NCBI GenBank assembly: GCA_947593895.1
Contig: CANQDY010000079.1
Coordinates: 1-5,678, forward strand
Reading direction: 5' to 3'
DNA from: an uncultured Bacilli bacterium
Lineage (GTDB): Bacteria > Bacillota_I > Bacilli_A > RFN20 > CAG-449
DNA length: 5,678 bases
Numbering within the stretch: position 1 is the stretch's first letter; each line of letters starts with the position of its first letter. Below, piece after piece: positions 1 to 5,678 of the stretch. The notes under the pieces were generated by a model, which saw only the letters and a list, made by a program, of their open reading frames with translations, was not told the origin of the DNA and searched no databases. The translations under genes were made by a program, and so were the position numbers.

Positions 1-2
1 GT

Positions 3-1307
3 GAAAAAAGTGATAGTTCTACTAATTCAAATACTAGTAATTCATCAAACAATAAAAATATTGATTGGGTTTACACATCTTCAGAACACTGGTACTATGA
101 TGATGATATGAAAAAGAAACAAGAAGAAGAACATACATTTAATGGTGATGAATGTACTGTTTGTGGTTATCATAAAACAATGATTACCTCATTGTATGAA
201 TGGAAATTGGCTTTTAGTCTTAGTTGCACTAACTGGACAATTGAAGAAGAATGTACAGCTAAAGATTTAGAATTCGTTGGTTTATATAAACGTGATGGTT
301 TAATTTCTTATTTCTATAGTGTTGATTGGTTGGGTATAAAAGATGAATATTATTTAGAAAGAACAGAAGACGAACTTTTGAAATGGGATTATACAATTCA
401 ACCAGGTAGATATGAAAAAGGCAAATACGAATCTAATGAAAATGAATTCACTTCTCAACGTTCAATACCTTATGATAATGCCACGGAAAATTTTGCAGAT
501 GCCTATAATAGTTTTTATTATGATGAAAAATCTCGAACTTATAAGGGTAGTTATTCAATTAATGTTGATGGAACTACTTATTCCTATAGTAATTGTGAAT
601 TTGCCTTTTATGAAGGAAAATTAGTTTCTATGGATTATATTTCTAAAGAAACTCAAGGTTCTTATGTGCAAGATGGCCCTACAACAGTCCATCTTACTTC
701 AGGTACGACAAAAATATCAAAGCCTTGGGATAATAATCTTGATTTTTATTATATAGAAGTTGATGGTGGTATTTTATATACAGGACCAAAAAGAGCTATG
801 GAAGAGTGTGTAGTTCCTACTGAAGTAGAAATTGATGGTGAAACTTTAAAAGTTGTCGGCATTGGAGAAAATGCTTTTGTTGGTTATAGTATCGACTCAT
901 TAGTAATTCCAGATAGTATTACTAATGTTGATCCTTCAGCCTTTGATAATTTTAATGGAACTAACATTAAAAAAATTACCGCTTCAACTAGTATTTTAGC
1001 CTTAGCTGCTAAAGTTAATGGCTTAGAAGAAGTAGTAGTTAGTAGTTGTGATGATAAAGTATTTTCAGCTAAGTTCTCATCATCAATTAAAAAAATTACT
1101 TTATTAGATGGCATTACTGAACTTGCTGAAGATTGCTTTAATGGCTGTAAAAATCTAACGGATATTGTTTTACCAAGTACTTTAGAAAAAATAGGTAAAG
1201 CTGCATTTAAAAATTGTGATGCTTTAACAAGTATTATTATTCCTGATAAGGTTACAACAATTGAACATGTGATGTACTTGCAAGTGTCACACTACCTAAA
1301 TCTTTAG
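3..1307 (+). CDS. BspA-like LRR_5 surface protein, N-terminal part (5'-truncated, frameshifted at its 3' end)
   Basis: The reading frame is open from the window edge, so the ATG at 108 is internal: the 35 codons before it encode a Ser/Asn-rich linker (SDSSTNSNTSNSSNN) followed by a Trp/Tyr-rich stretch, and no Shine-Dalgarno precedes 108. A linker like this commonly follows the lipidated cysteine of exported lipoproteins, but the signal peptide would lie outside the window. Next comes a CxxC segment (132-170), then about 190 residues rich in Tyr, Asp and Glu that I do not recognise. From about 750 the protein changes to LRR_5 modules of the form L..I.IP..VT.IG..AF..C, for example IGENAF (861-878) and VLPSTLEKIGKAAFKNC. 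Family knowledge: such proteins are surface-exposed adhesin-like solenoids. The last nine codons (after IEH at 1268) are out-of-frame readthrough ending at TAG 1305-1307. The true continuation is in another frame from 1265. Function beyond surface binding is unknown. Confidence 0.85.
   Translation, partial: EKSDSSTNSNTSNSSNNKNIDWVYTSSEHWYYDDDMKKKQEEEHTFNGDECTVCGYHKTMITSLYEWKLAFSLSCTNWTIEEECTAKDLEFVGLYKRDGLISYFYSVDWLGIKDEYYLERTEDELLKWDYTIQPGRYEKGKYESNENEFTSQRSIPYDNATENFADAYNSFYYDEKSRTYKGSYSINVDGTTYSYSNCEFAFYEGKLVSMDYISKETQGSYVQDGPTTVHLTSGTTKISKPWDNNLDFYYIEVDGGILYTGPKRAMEECVVPTEVEIDGETLKVVGIGENAFVGYSIDSLVIPDSITNVDPSAFDNFNGTNIKKITASTSILALAAKVNGLEEVVVSSCDDKVFSAKFSSSIKKITLLDGITELAEDCFNGCKNLTDIVLPSTLEKIGKAAFKNCDALTSIIIPDKVTTIEHVMYLQVSHYLNL
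132..170 (+). other. CxxC segment (HTFNGDECTVCGY), possible zinc-binding or structural knuckle
   Basis: The peptide HTFNGDECTVCGY holds two cysteines in a CxxC arrangement (codons 153-155 and 162-164) with a nearby histidine (132-134). A second histidine follows the CGY. Similar H-x(n)-CtvCGy peptides are familiar in low-GC secreted repeat proteins, sometimes in several copies. Only one copy is visible here; an upstream partner could lie beyond the window edge, as HWYYDDD before it hints. Metal binding is inference. Confidence 0.5.
1262..1275 (+). other. Frameshift junction inside one LRR module (apparent ~16-nt deletion)
   Basis: The upstream frame reads ...IIIPDKVTTIEH up to 1268, and the downstream frame resumes with CDVLASVTLP at 1268-1297. 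Neighbouring modules read VTTIG-x-x-AF-x-x-C-x-x-L, so residues equivalent to xAFxx are absent exactly at the junction. Restoring five codons plus the one shared base requires about 16 nt, which also repairs the frame. Both flanks are otherwise clean, so the lesion is recent or is an assembly or sequencing fault. The size is deduced from the module pattern, not observed. Confidence 0.75.
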
Positions 1308-4300
1308 AAAGTATTGGTAGTAATGCCTTTTATGATGATGATGCTTTACAAATTAAATCATTCCCATCAACTTTAAAAAGTATTGGAGATTTAGCCTTTA
1401 AAGGTTGTTTCTACTCAGATACTAATGATTTAGTTTTACCTGAAGGTTTAACAACTATTGGTCAACAAGCTTTTTCAAGTTCAGGTTTAAGGACTATTAC
1501 AATACCAAATAGTGTTACAAGTATTGGTAGTGGGTGTTTTAGAGATTCTAGATCATTACAAAAAGTAGTATTAGGTCAAAAAGTTAATACATTATCTTCA
1601 GATATGTTTAGAAATTGTGTATCTTTAACTACTATTGATATTTCAAAATGTGAAAATCTTACAAGTATTGGAAGTGGCACTTTTGCAGGATGTAGCAAAC
1701 TACAAAGTTTTAGTGTTCCAAATACTGTAACAACTATTGGTCAAGGTGCCTTTAGTGATTGTAGCAGCTTAAAAGAATTAGTTTTACCTTTCGTTGGTAA
1801 TCAAACTGGTGTTAAAGAATCCGATGATACTCGTTATCCATTTGGTTATATTTTTGGTACAAGTCAATCAACAAGTTCTACACAAACAACTCAAAAATAT
1901 TATGATGCTTCTGGAGCTCACGATGTAAGTTATTACATTCCTAATTCTTTAGAAACTGTTACTATAACAAAAGATGACATCTTAGAAGGTGCTTTCTTAA
2001 ATGTCTTTAAATCAAGTAGTAAACCTTTAACAATTATTATTAATGATGAAATAACTTTTGTTGATGCCTTAGCCTTTAAAGATTGTAATTATAGTTCTAC
2101 AAAAGATTCAAGTGGTGCTATATTTATTGGTAATATTTTAGTTGGTTTTGATAGTAGCGTTACTGATGTTACTATTAAAGGTGATATTCATATGATTGCT
2201 AAAAATGCTAGTGTTTCTTGTAATATTGAAACACTTACATTAGAAGATAACCTTGATGTTATTGTTTGTGGTGGTGCATTTACAAGTATGAATAAATTAA
2301 AAACTTTAGAAACTCCACTTAAATATTTAGCATTGTTCCCTAAAGATAATATTGAAAACTTAGTTATTACAAGTGGAGATACTTTAGGTGATAAATCATT
2401 AGCAGGTTATACTGCTTTAACAAATTTAACTCTTCCTGAAACTATAACATCATGTCATAGTAAAGCTTTTGAAGGAACTGAAGGAATTGAAAGATTAATT
2501 GCTCCGGCTAATGTTTTAAATAGTCTTTCACAAACAGCAAGATCAAATATTTCTTATCTTGAAGTTTTAGATGGAATAGTTCCGGATAATGTCTTTAAAG
2601 ATTCAACTAATTTAACTGAATTAATCTTAAAAGAGGGTGTTAGAGAAATTGAGGATCATTCTTTTGAAAATTGTGTTGGAATTACAAATTTAGAAATTCC
2701 AGCAAGTTTAACTAAAATTGGCTATTATTCTTTTAAAGGAATTGGCATACAAGAATTAGAATTACCTGCTACAATTGTTTCAATTGGACAAAACGCTTTT
2801 GCAAGTTGCCCTAAATTAATAAAAGTTAATGTTTTAGGTACAGTAAGTTTGGATCTTGTTTTCTCAGAATGCGCAGTATTAGAGGAACTTACCTTAAAAG
2901 AATTAAATTTAAATTTATTACATTTATTTGGTAAAACATATTTTGATGGCTCCGTTGAAATAAAAGTTCGAGAAAATATTAATGATTATACATATTATTT
3001 ACCAGCAAGTTTTAAAAAATTAACTATCTTAGAAGGTGAAGTTTATAAAGATAGTTTAAGAGATGCGCCAATTGAATCTGTTGTTTTTGGTGCAGCGGTT
3101 ACCAAAATTTCCAGTAGTTTAAATAGGGCTACAATCAATACCTACTATGATGGAACACTTGAAGATTGGTGTAATTTACCTTTCCAAAATCAAAGTTATA
3201 ATCCAATGTATTCTAGCACGAATTTCTATCTAAAAAATGGTAATGATGGTTATGAAAAAATAGTAGATATTGTAATACCAAGTACAATTACAACTATTGG
3301 AAGTTATCAATTCTATAATTTTGATCAACTACAATCAATTACTATTCCTGCTACTGTACAAACAATTTTCGCAAATGCCTTTAATGATTGTGATAACTTA
3401 ACAATTTATTGTGAAGCTACTGCAAAACCAAGTGGATTTGTAAACAATTGGAATTGTGATCGACCATATTATTTTGGTTTAACAAAAGATGATATTTCCG
3501 AAGTAGATAATTATCTTGTTGCAGTTAGAGATAACCAAATAACTATCTTTGATTATTTGGGAAATGAAACATCATTAGAAATTCCTGAACAAATGGATGT
3601 TAACGGTAATAATTATCCGGTTACAAAAATTGAAGCTAAAGCATTTGAAAACTGCACATTTATAACTAGTTTAGTTATTCCAGATAGCGTTACTACTATT
3701 GGAAATGGTGCCTTTGCTGGATGTACTCAAGTTACTGACTTAACATTGGGTTTAAATATTACTATGAGTGCTTTATTTGGAACAACACCAAATAATTTAC
3801 AATCTGTTGTTTTAACAAAGCAAGAAAGTATTGTAAGCAATGCTTTTGCTAATTGTACTGGCTTACAAACAATTACTTTGCCTGATAATTTAAAATTAAT
3901 TGACAAAAACGCTTTCAAAGGTTGTACAAATTTACAAACAATTACTTTGCCTCATAGTTTAGCAACGATTAACGATGACGCTTTCCAAGATTGTGGTTTA
4001 ACTAATGTATATTATGATGGTACAATTGAGGATTGGTGTAAAATTACAATTAAAGATCTTAATGCTAATCCAATGTGCTATGCAACTTGTTTCCATTCAA
4101 AAGATCAAAGTGATGGTTGGGAAGAAGTAACAAGGTTAGTTGATGTCTTTGATAATATTACTTCAATTGGTGCTTATCAGTTCTATGGATTTAATCAAAT
4201 TACAGCTATTGTAGTACCTGATAATATTAAAACTATTGGTATTGGAGCATTTGGTAAATGTGATAATCTTGTTGAACTTTCAATTCCATTTATTGGTGGT

Positions 4301-4783
4301 TCAGATGAAGATGATGAAATCTTTGGTTATATATTTGGTATAACAAATCCAAATAATCATGATAAATTACTTCCAGCTGGCCTAACAGGCGTTACCTTAA
4401 CTGGCGGTACAAAAATTGCCACTTATGCTTTTGCATATTGGACTAAATTAACAACATTTGTTGTTCCTAGTACCGTAACAACTATTAAAATAAATGCTTT
4501 CCTACATTGTGAAAACTTAGAAAGTATTTATATTCCTAGTTCCGTTACTACAATGGAAATGACTGTATTTCAAGGTTGTGAAAAAGTTACTGCTTATGTT
4601 GAAGTAAGTGAAAGACCTGCAGGTTGGAGTTCATTGTGGGATATTCACACTTTGGTACAAGGTGCTTCAAAGATGATTAAAGTTGTTTGGGGTGCTACAT
4701 CAATACCATCAATGTTAAGTGTAAAAAATAATCTTACAACTCCGATTATAAAATATAAGAATGAAGAATTACTAAATTTGTAA
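1265..4783 (+). CDS. BspA-like LRR_5 surface protein, C-terminal part (continuation after frameshift)
   Basis: This is the remainder of the same gene. The frame is open from 1265 (after TGA 1262-1264), and LRR_5 modules are clear from the first codons (CDVLASVTLPKSLESIGSNAF). The first ATG is at 1604, but it falls inside a module (SSDMFRNC), has no Shine-Dalgarno, and no ATG, GTG or TTG lies between 1265 and 1604, so it is unlikely to be a natural start. The product is about 1170 codons of tandem ~23-residue modules with the core IP..VT.IG..AF..C..L. Degenerate stretches lacking the AF..C core occur near 2280-2600 and 2840-3060. Paired inserts decorate the array: PFGYIFG, EDWC and PxGW elements, and a mid-protein restart segment near 3510-3640. 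The C-terminus (KYKNEELLNL) has no LPXTG, membrane helix or visible sorting domain, so anchoring must be N-terminal if the protein is retained. A terminator follows 25 bp after the TAA. Probable role: extracellular ligand binding or adhesion, ligand unknown. Confidence 0.85.
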   Translation, partial: TCDVLASVTLPKSLESIGSNAFYDDDALQIKSFPSTLKSIGDLAFKGCFYSDTNDLVLPEGLTTIGQQAFSSSGLRTITIPNSVTSIGSGCFRDSRSLQKVVLGQKVNTLSSDMFRNCVSLTTIDISKCENLTSIGSGTFAGCSKLQSFSVPNTVTTIGQGAFSDCSSLKELVLPFVGNQTGVKESDDTRYPFGYIFGTSQSTSSTQTTQKYYDASGAHDVSYYIPNSLETVTITKDDILEGAFLNVFKSSSKPLTIIINDEITFVDALAFKDCNYSSTKDSSGAIFIGNILVGFDSSVTDVTIKGDIHMIAKNASVSCNIETLTLEDNLDVIVCGGAFTSMNKLKTLETPLKYLALFPKDNIENLVITSGDTLGDKSLAGYTALTNLTLPETITSCHSKAFEGTEGIERLIAPANVLNSLSQTARSNISYLEVLDGIVPDNVFKDSTNLTELILKEGVREIEDHSFENCVGITNLEIPASLTKIGYYSFKGIGIQELELPATIVSIGQNAFASCPKLIKVNVLGTVSLDLVFSECAVLEELTLKELNLNLLHLFGKTYFDGSVEIKVRENINDYTYYLPASFKKLTILEGEVYKDSLRDAPIESVVFGAAVTKISSSLNRATINTYYDGTLEDWCNLPFQNQSYNPMYSSTNFYLKNGNDGYEKIVDIVIPSTITTIGSYQFYNFDQLQSITIPATVQTIFANAFNDCDNLTIYCEATAKPSGFVNNWNCDRPYYFGLTKDDISEVDNYLVAVRDNQITIFDYLGNETSLEIPEQMDVNGNNYPVTKIEAKAFENCTFITSLVIPDSVTTIGNGAFAGCTQVTDLTLGLNITMSALFGTTPNNLQSVVLTKQESIVSNAFANCTGLQTITLPDNLKLIDKNAFKGCTNLQTITLPHSLATINDDAFQDCGLTNVYYDGTIEDWCKITIKDLNANPMCYATCFHSKDQSDGWEEVTRLVDVFDNITSIGAYQFYGFNQITAIVVPDNIKTIGIGAFGKCDNLVELSIPFIGGSDEDDEIFGYIFGITNPNNHDKLLPAGLTGVTLTGGTKIATYAFAYWTKLTTFVVPSTVTTIKINAFLHCENLESIYIPSSVTTMEMTVFQGCEKVTAYVEVSERPAGWSSLWDIHTLVQGASKMIKVVWGATSIPSMLSVKNNLTTPIIKYKNEELLNL
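1784..1996 (+). repeat. PFGYIFG insert, copy 1
   Basis: An LRR module is expanded here: LPFVGNQ, then a hydrophilic loop, PFGYIFGTS, a Ser/Thr/Gln-rich stretch, and YYIPNSLETVTIT before the next anchor (EGAF, 1985-1996). It is about 71 codons long against ~23 for an ordinary module. The same order of elements (PFxG, F-GYIFG, LP/IP..L..VT.T, AF) returns at 4283-4432. The loop probably projects from the solenoid; its role is unknown. Confidence 0.7.
3143..3391 (+). repeat. EDWC cassette, copy 1
   Basis: The cassette begins YYDGTLEDWC, has NPM about 10 residues later, then a variable stretch, ITTIGSYQFYNF and a closing module ending NAFNDC (83 codons). YY.GT.EDWC-NPM-YQF insertions are a recurrent decoration of LRR_5 proteins in Firmicutes (family knowledge). 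A paralogous copy lies at 4010-4261, offset by 867 nt (289 codons). Confidence 0.75.
3401..3478 (+). repeat. PxGW-type cap element, copy 1
   Basis: TIYCEATAKPSGFVNNWN followed by YYFG matches a recurrent LRR_5-protein element of the form tiYcEa..kPsGW...WN....v.WG, here with Phe for the first Trp and YFG for WG. It comes straight after an AF..C..L module, and the repeat pattern then stops until about 3640, so it probably closes one solenoid block. Confidence 0.6.
3863..3952 (+). repeat. 21-nt exact direct repeat, one LRR module apart
   Basis: The same 21 nt, starting TTACAAACAATTACTTT, occur at 3863-3883 and 3932-3952, exactly 69 nt (23 codons) apart, encoding LQTITLP both times. Similarity continues on each side (GATAATTTA versus CATAGTTTA). 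Recombination here would gain or lose one module in frame. Confidence 0.8.
4010..4261 (+). repeat. EDWC cassette, copy 2
   Basis: The cassette reads YYDGTIEDWC, NPM, a hydrophilic stretch with DGWEEVTRL, then ITSIGAYQFYGF and a closing AFGKC module (84 codons). It aligns end to end with copy 1 with about one residue of length difference. In the usual IP position it has VFDN, a degenerate strand. It is followed directly by PFGYIFG copy 2, whereas copy 1 is followed by the PxGW element. Confidence 0.75.
4283..4432 (+). repeat. PFGYIFG insert, copy 2
   Basis: This is the second and shorter copy: IPFIGGSDEDDEIFGYIFG, a short Asn-rich loop, LLPAGLTGVTLTGG and TYAF, about 50 codons. The long Ser/Thr/Gln-rich stretch of copy 1 is missing, and the acidic SDEDDE replaces ESDDTRY. 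Retention of the GYIFG core with a variable loop points to a structural core carrying a variable surface. Confidence 0.7.
4586..4693 (+). repeat. PxGW-type cap element, copy 2 (C-terminal)
   Basis: VTAYVEVSERPAGWSSLWD, then a loop and VVWG, is the second copy of the element and closes the last repeat (VFQGC). Only about 30 residues follow to the stop. Its position at the end of the array supports a capping role, which is inference. Confidence 0.6.
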
Positions 4784-4808
4784 TTTTAGAAGATTTATAA
4801 TAGCGATT

Positions 4809-4850
4809 AAATAGCAAGAGGGATAAATCCTTCTTGCTATTTTTATTATT
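4809..4850 (+). terminator. Intrinsic (Rho-independent) terminator of the LRR gene
   Basis: The arms AAATAGCAAGAGGGAT (4809-4824) and ATCCTTCTTGCTATTT (4827-4842) are complementary over 16 positions with one G-U pair; the inner A-T pairs probably open to form the loop. A T-rich tail (TTTTATTATT, 4841-4850) follows. It lies 25 bp after the TAA, so transcription of the LRR gene ends here and does not continue into the region to the right. In the reverse direction the tail is poor in T, so it is mainly one-way. Confidence 0.85.
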
Positions 4851-5100
4851 TGAAATGCACGATTTTTTATATAAACAAATTCAATATAGCATAGATAATG
4901 TTAATAAATATTTCAATTTCAATCACAGTATTAGTTATTATTAAGTTGATCAAATAATTTAAAGTTCAAGAATATAAAATAAAAAAATTGGAAATTTATT
5001 CTTTCTAATTGACAATATTTTCAAAAAATTATTTATACCATTCATATAAAAATCATTTTTATATTTTTCAATAAATTAATTCTAATGAAATTTTTAAATT
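4851..5100. other. Very AT-rich stretch with no recognisable gene
   Basis: All frames on both strands are broken by frequent stops, with only short Ile/Asn/Lys peptides open. I looked for the catalytic half of an IS30 transposase on the - strand and did not find it. The stretch is probably a mix of intergenic DNA and unrecognisable insertion-sequence remains. Confidence 0.5.
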
Positions 5101-5111
5101 CTATTAGAATT
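5078..5111. repeat. Imperfect palindrome, 16-bp arms
   Basis: AATTCTAATGAAATTT (5078-5093) and AAATTCTATTAGAATT (5096-5111) are inverted copies with two mismatches and a 2-nt centre. It sits where recognisable transposase sequence stops. It has almost no GC and no T-tract, so a terminator is unlikely. It could be a decayed end of the element or chance in very AT-rich DNA. Confidence 0.4.
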
Positions 5112-5661
5112 TAAGAAGATAAATAATTTTTCTAATGTTACTAGTATGGTAGGTAGTTCAAATAGATTGACATTTTTTCTAATGGTGAAATATATTAATT
5201 AATTTTATTATTTTCTTATCAAATTTAGGATTATTTCTTGATTCTTTTAATCTTAAATAATGTTCGTTTGGTGCATATTCAGGAATACAATCTTTATAAA
5301 TATTTGCAAAAAGCTTTTTTCATATAGTTATTGCATACAAAATGGTATTTTTTCAAGCAATCTCTTTTTGATGGTTCATAACAAATGCAATCTGAATAAC
5401 AAATCATGACTTAAATTCAACAATTAATTAACTGTTTTCTATATTTATCGAAATGAATACAGGAAAACTTTTTACTAATTGAACCATTATTAACAATATA
5501 AGTGTTTTTTAAAATTTCAAAATATATAGTTTGATGGTAAAAAACCAATTAGTTCTGATATTTATTGTAAATATTTTTTTAAGTAAAATTTGTAATTGTG
5601 CCCGTTGAATTAAACTCAATTGTTCATATACCTTTTCTTTGGTATTCACTATATTTAACAT
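5110..5661 (-). pseudogene. IS30-like transposase remnant (N-terminal part, multiple frameshifts)
   Basis: It starts at ATG 5661-5659 behind a good Shine-Dalgarno and reads YEQLSLIQRAQLQILLKK. The frame then shifts near the A-run at 5574-5580 to give ISELIGFLPS. It shifts again at AAA 5530-5532 to give TIYFEILKNTYIVNNG...KKFPCIHFDKYRKQ, interrupted by TGA 5417-5419 and TAA 5411-5413. It continues YEPSKRDCLKKYHFVCNN, shifts near 5297-5302, and reads YKDCIPEYAPNEHYLRLKESRNN up to TAG 5179-5181. KKCQSI follows at 5178-5161. The N-terminal helix-turn-helix (PSTIYFEI), the Cys-rich FVCNN..K..C region, L.ESR and KKGQSI-like linker occur in this order in Firmicutes IS30-family transposases. The DDE catalytic half is missing. 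A naive frame gives only a 50-residue product (5661-5509). The family call rests on motif order read by eye. Confidence 0.7.
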
Positions 5662-5671
5662 ATTTTTAATT

Positions 5672-5678
5672 CTCCTTT
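5672..5678 (-). promoter_or_regulatory. Shine-Dalgarno of the decayed transposase
   Basis: On the - strand the window begins AAAGGAG, 10 nt before ATG 5661, a near-ideal ribosome binding site. It fixes the original start of the transposase and suggests that decay hit the coding frame rather than the leader. The left-flanking inverted repeat and promoter would lie beyond 5678. Confidence 0.65.

Larger units (their letters stand above)
855..4580 (+). repeat. Tandem LRR_5 (BspA-type) module array
   Basis: Roughly 35 modules can be counted by their AF..C or F..C anchors across both reading frames. Spacing is about 23 residues (69 nt) in the regular parts, e.g. SNAFANC, KNAFKGC and DDAFQDC at 3838-3995. 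The regular blocks are 1130-1780, 2590-2830, 3640-4000 and 4160-4570. Between them lie more divergent modules in which AF is replaced (DKSLAGY, DNVFKDS, YKDSLRD). The solenoid fold is known for the family; ligand specificity cannot be read from it. Confidence 0.85.

Noticed and set aside
1..111. GTG-initiated frame at base 1 with a hydrophobic signal-peptide-like start (VKKVIVLLIQILVI)
   Set aside because: It is a shadow of the Ser/Asn-rich linker in the real frame (base 3 onward), has no visible ribosome binding site and stops at 111.
412..624. Met/Ile-rich 70-codon + frame
   Set aside because: It lies wholly inside the LRR protein in another frame, has biased low-complexity composition and no ribosome binding site.
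884..1114. 76-codon - strand frame
   Set aside because: It is antisense to clear LRR modules; its composition mirrors the complementary codons.
1262..1307. Programmed ribosomal frameshift to join the two halves
   Set aside because: There is no slippery heptamer or downstream structure at the junction, and about five module residues are missing, which a programmed shift would not explain.
3727..3918. 63-codon - strand frame
   Set aside because: It is antisense to regular LRR modules with no start signal.
5009..5037. Possible sigma-70 promoter, TTGACA then 17 nt then TTTATA, + strand; a second at 5167-5196 (TTGACA, 18 nt, TATATT)
   Set aside because: No gene follows on the + strand, and such matches are easily reached by chance in DNA this AT-rich; the second also overlaps the transposase relic.
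4851..5678. CRISPR array or structured RNA in the non-coding right end
   Set aside because: There are no regularly spaced repeats, and no GC-containing conserved helices apart from the terminator at 4809-4842.

Overview
The window is AT-rich and holds two things: a very large, frameshifted leucine-rich-repeat (BspA-like, LRR_5) surface-protein gene on the + strand (open at the left edge, ending at 4783), and a decayed insertion-sequence transposase on the - strand at the right edge. Low GC, TGG for tryptophan with no in-frame TGA in the long gene, Gly/Asp-rich LRR_5 modules with EDWC and PFGYIFG inserts, and an IS30-type transposase together suggest a low-GC gut-associated Firmicute or Mollicutes-like Bacilli member using the standard code. 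That placement is inference; there is no marker gene here.

Layout. 3-1307: 5'-truncated first part of the LRR protein, with a Ser/Asn-rich linker, a CxxC-bearing segment, an unassigned Tyr/Asp/Glu-rich domain, then the first LRR modules. Around 1262-1275 the frame breaks: the pattern of the repeats shows that about five residues of one module (roughly 16 nt) are missing, and the same protein resumes in the +2 frame. 1265-4783: the remaining ~1170 codons, an almost unbroken LRR_5 array (roughly 35 modules overall) decorated with three kinds of paired insert (PFGYIFG, EDWC, PxGW). 4809-4850: a strong intrinsic terminator. 4851-5100: very AT-rich, no gene seen. 5110-5661 (-): N-terminal half of an IS30-like transposase, broken by at least three frameshifts and several stops, with its Shine-Dalgarno sequence preserved at 5672-5678.

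Functional reading. The LRR protein is probably exported and lipid- or otherwise N-terminally anchored (its N-terminus lies outside the window), because the C-terminus has no LPXTG or membrane segment. Proteins of this family are surface-displayed and bind host or microbial ligands, but no ligand can be named from sequence. The two halves should be read as one gene, either recently inactivated or misassembled. I see no sign of a multi-gene novel system: the most interesting points are the module-specific deletion, the repeat-driven architecture, and the reconstructable IS30 relic.
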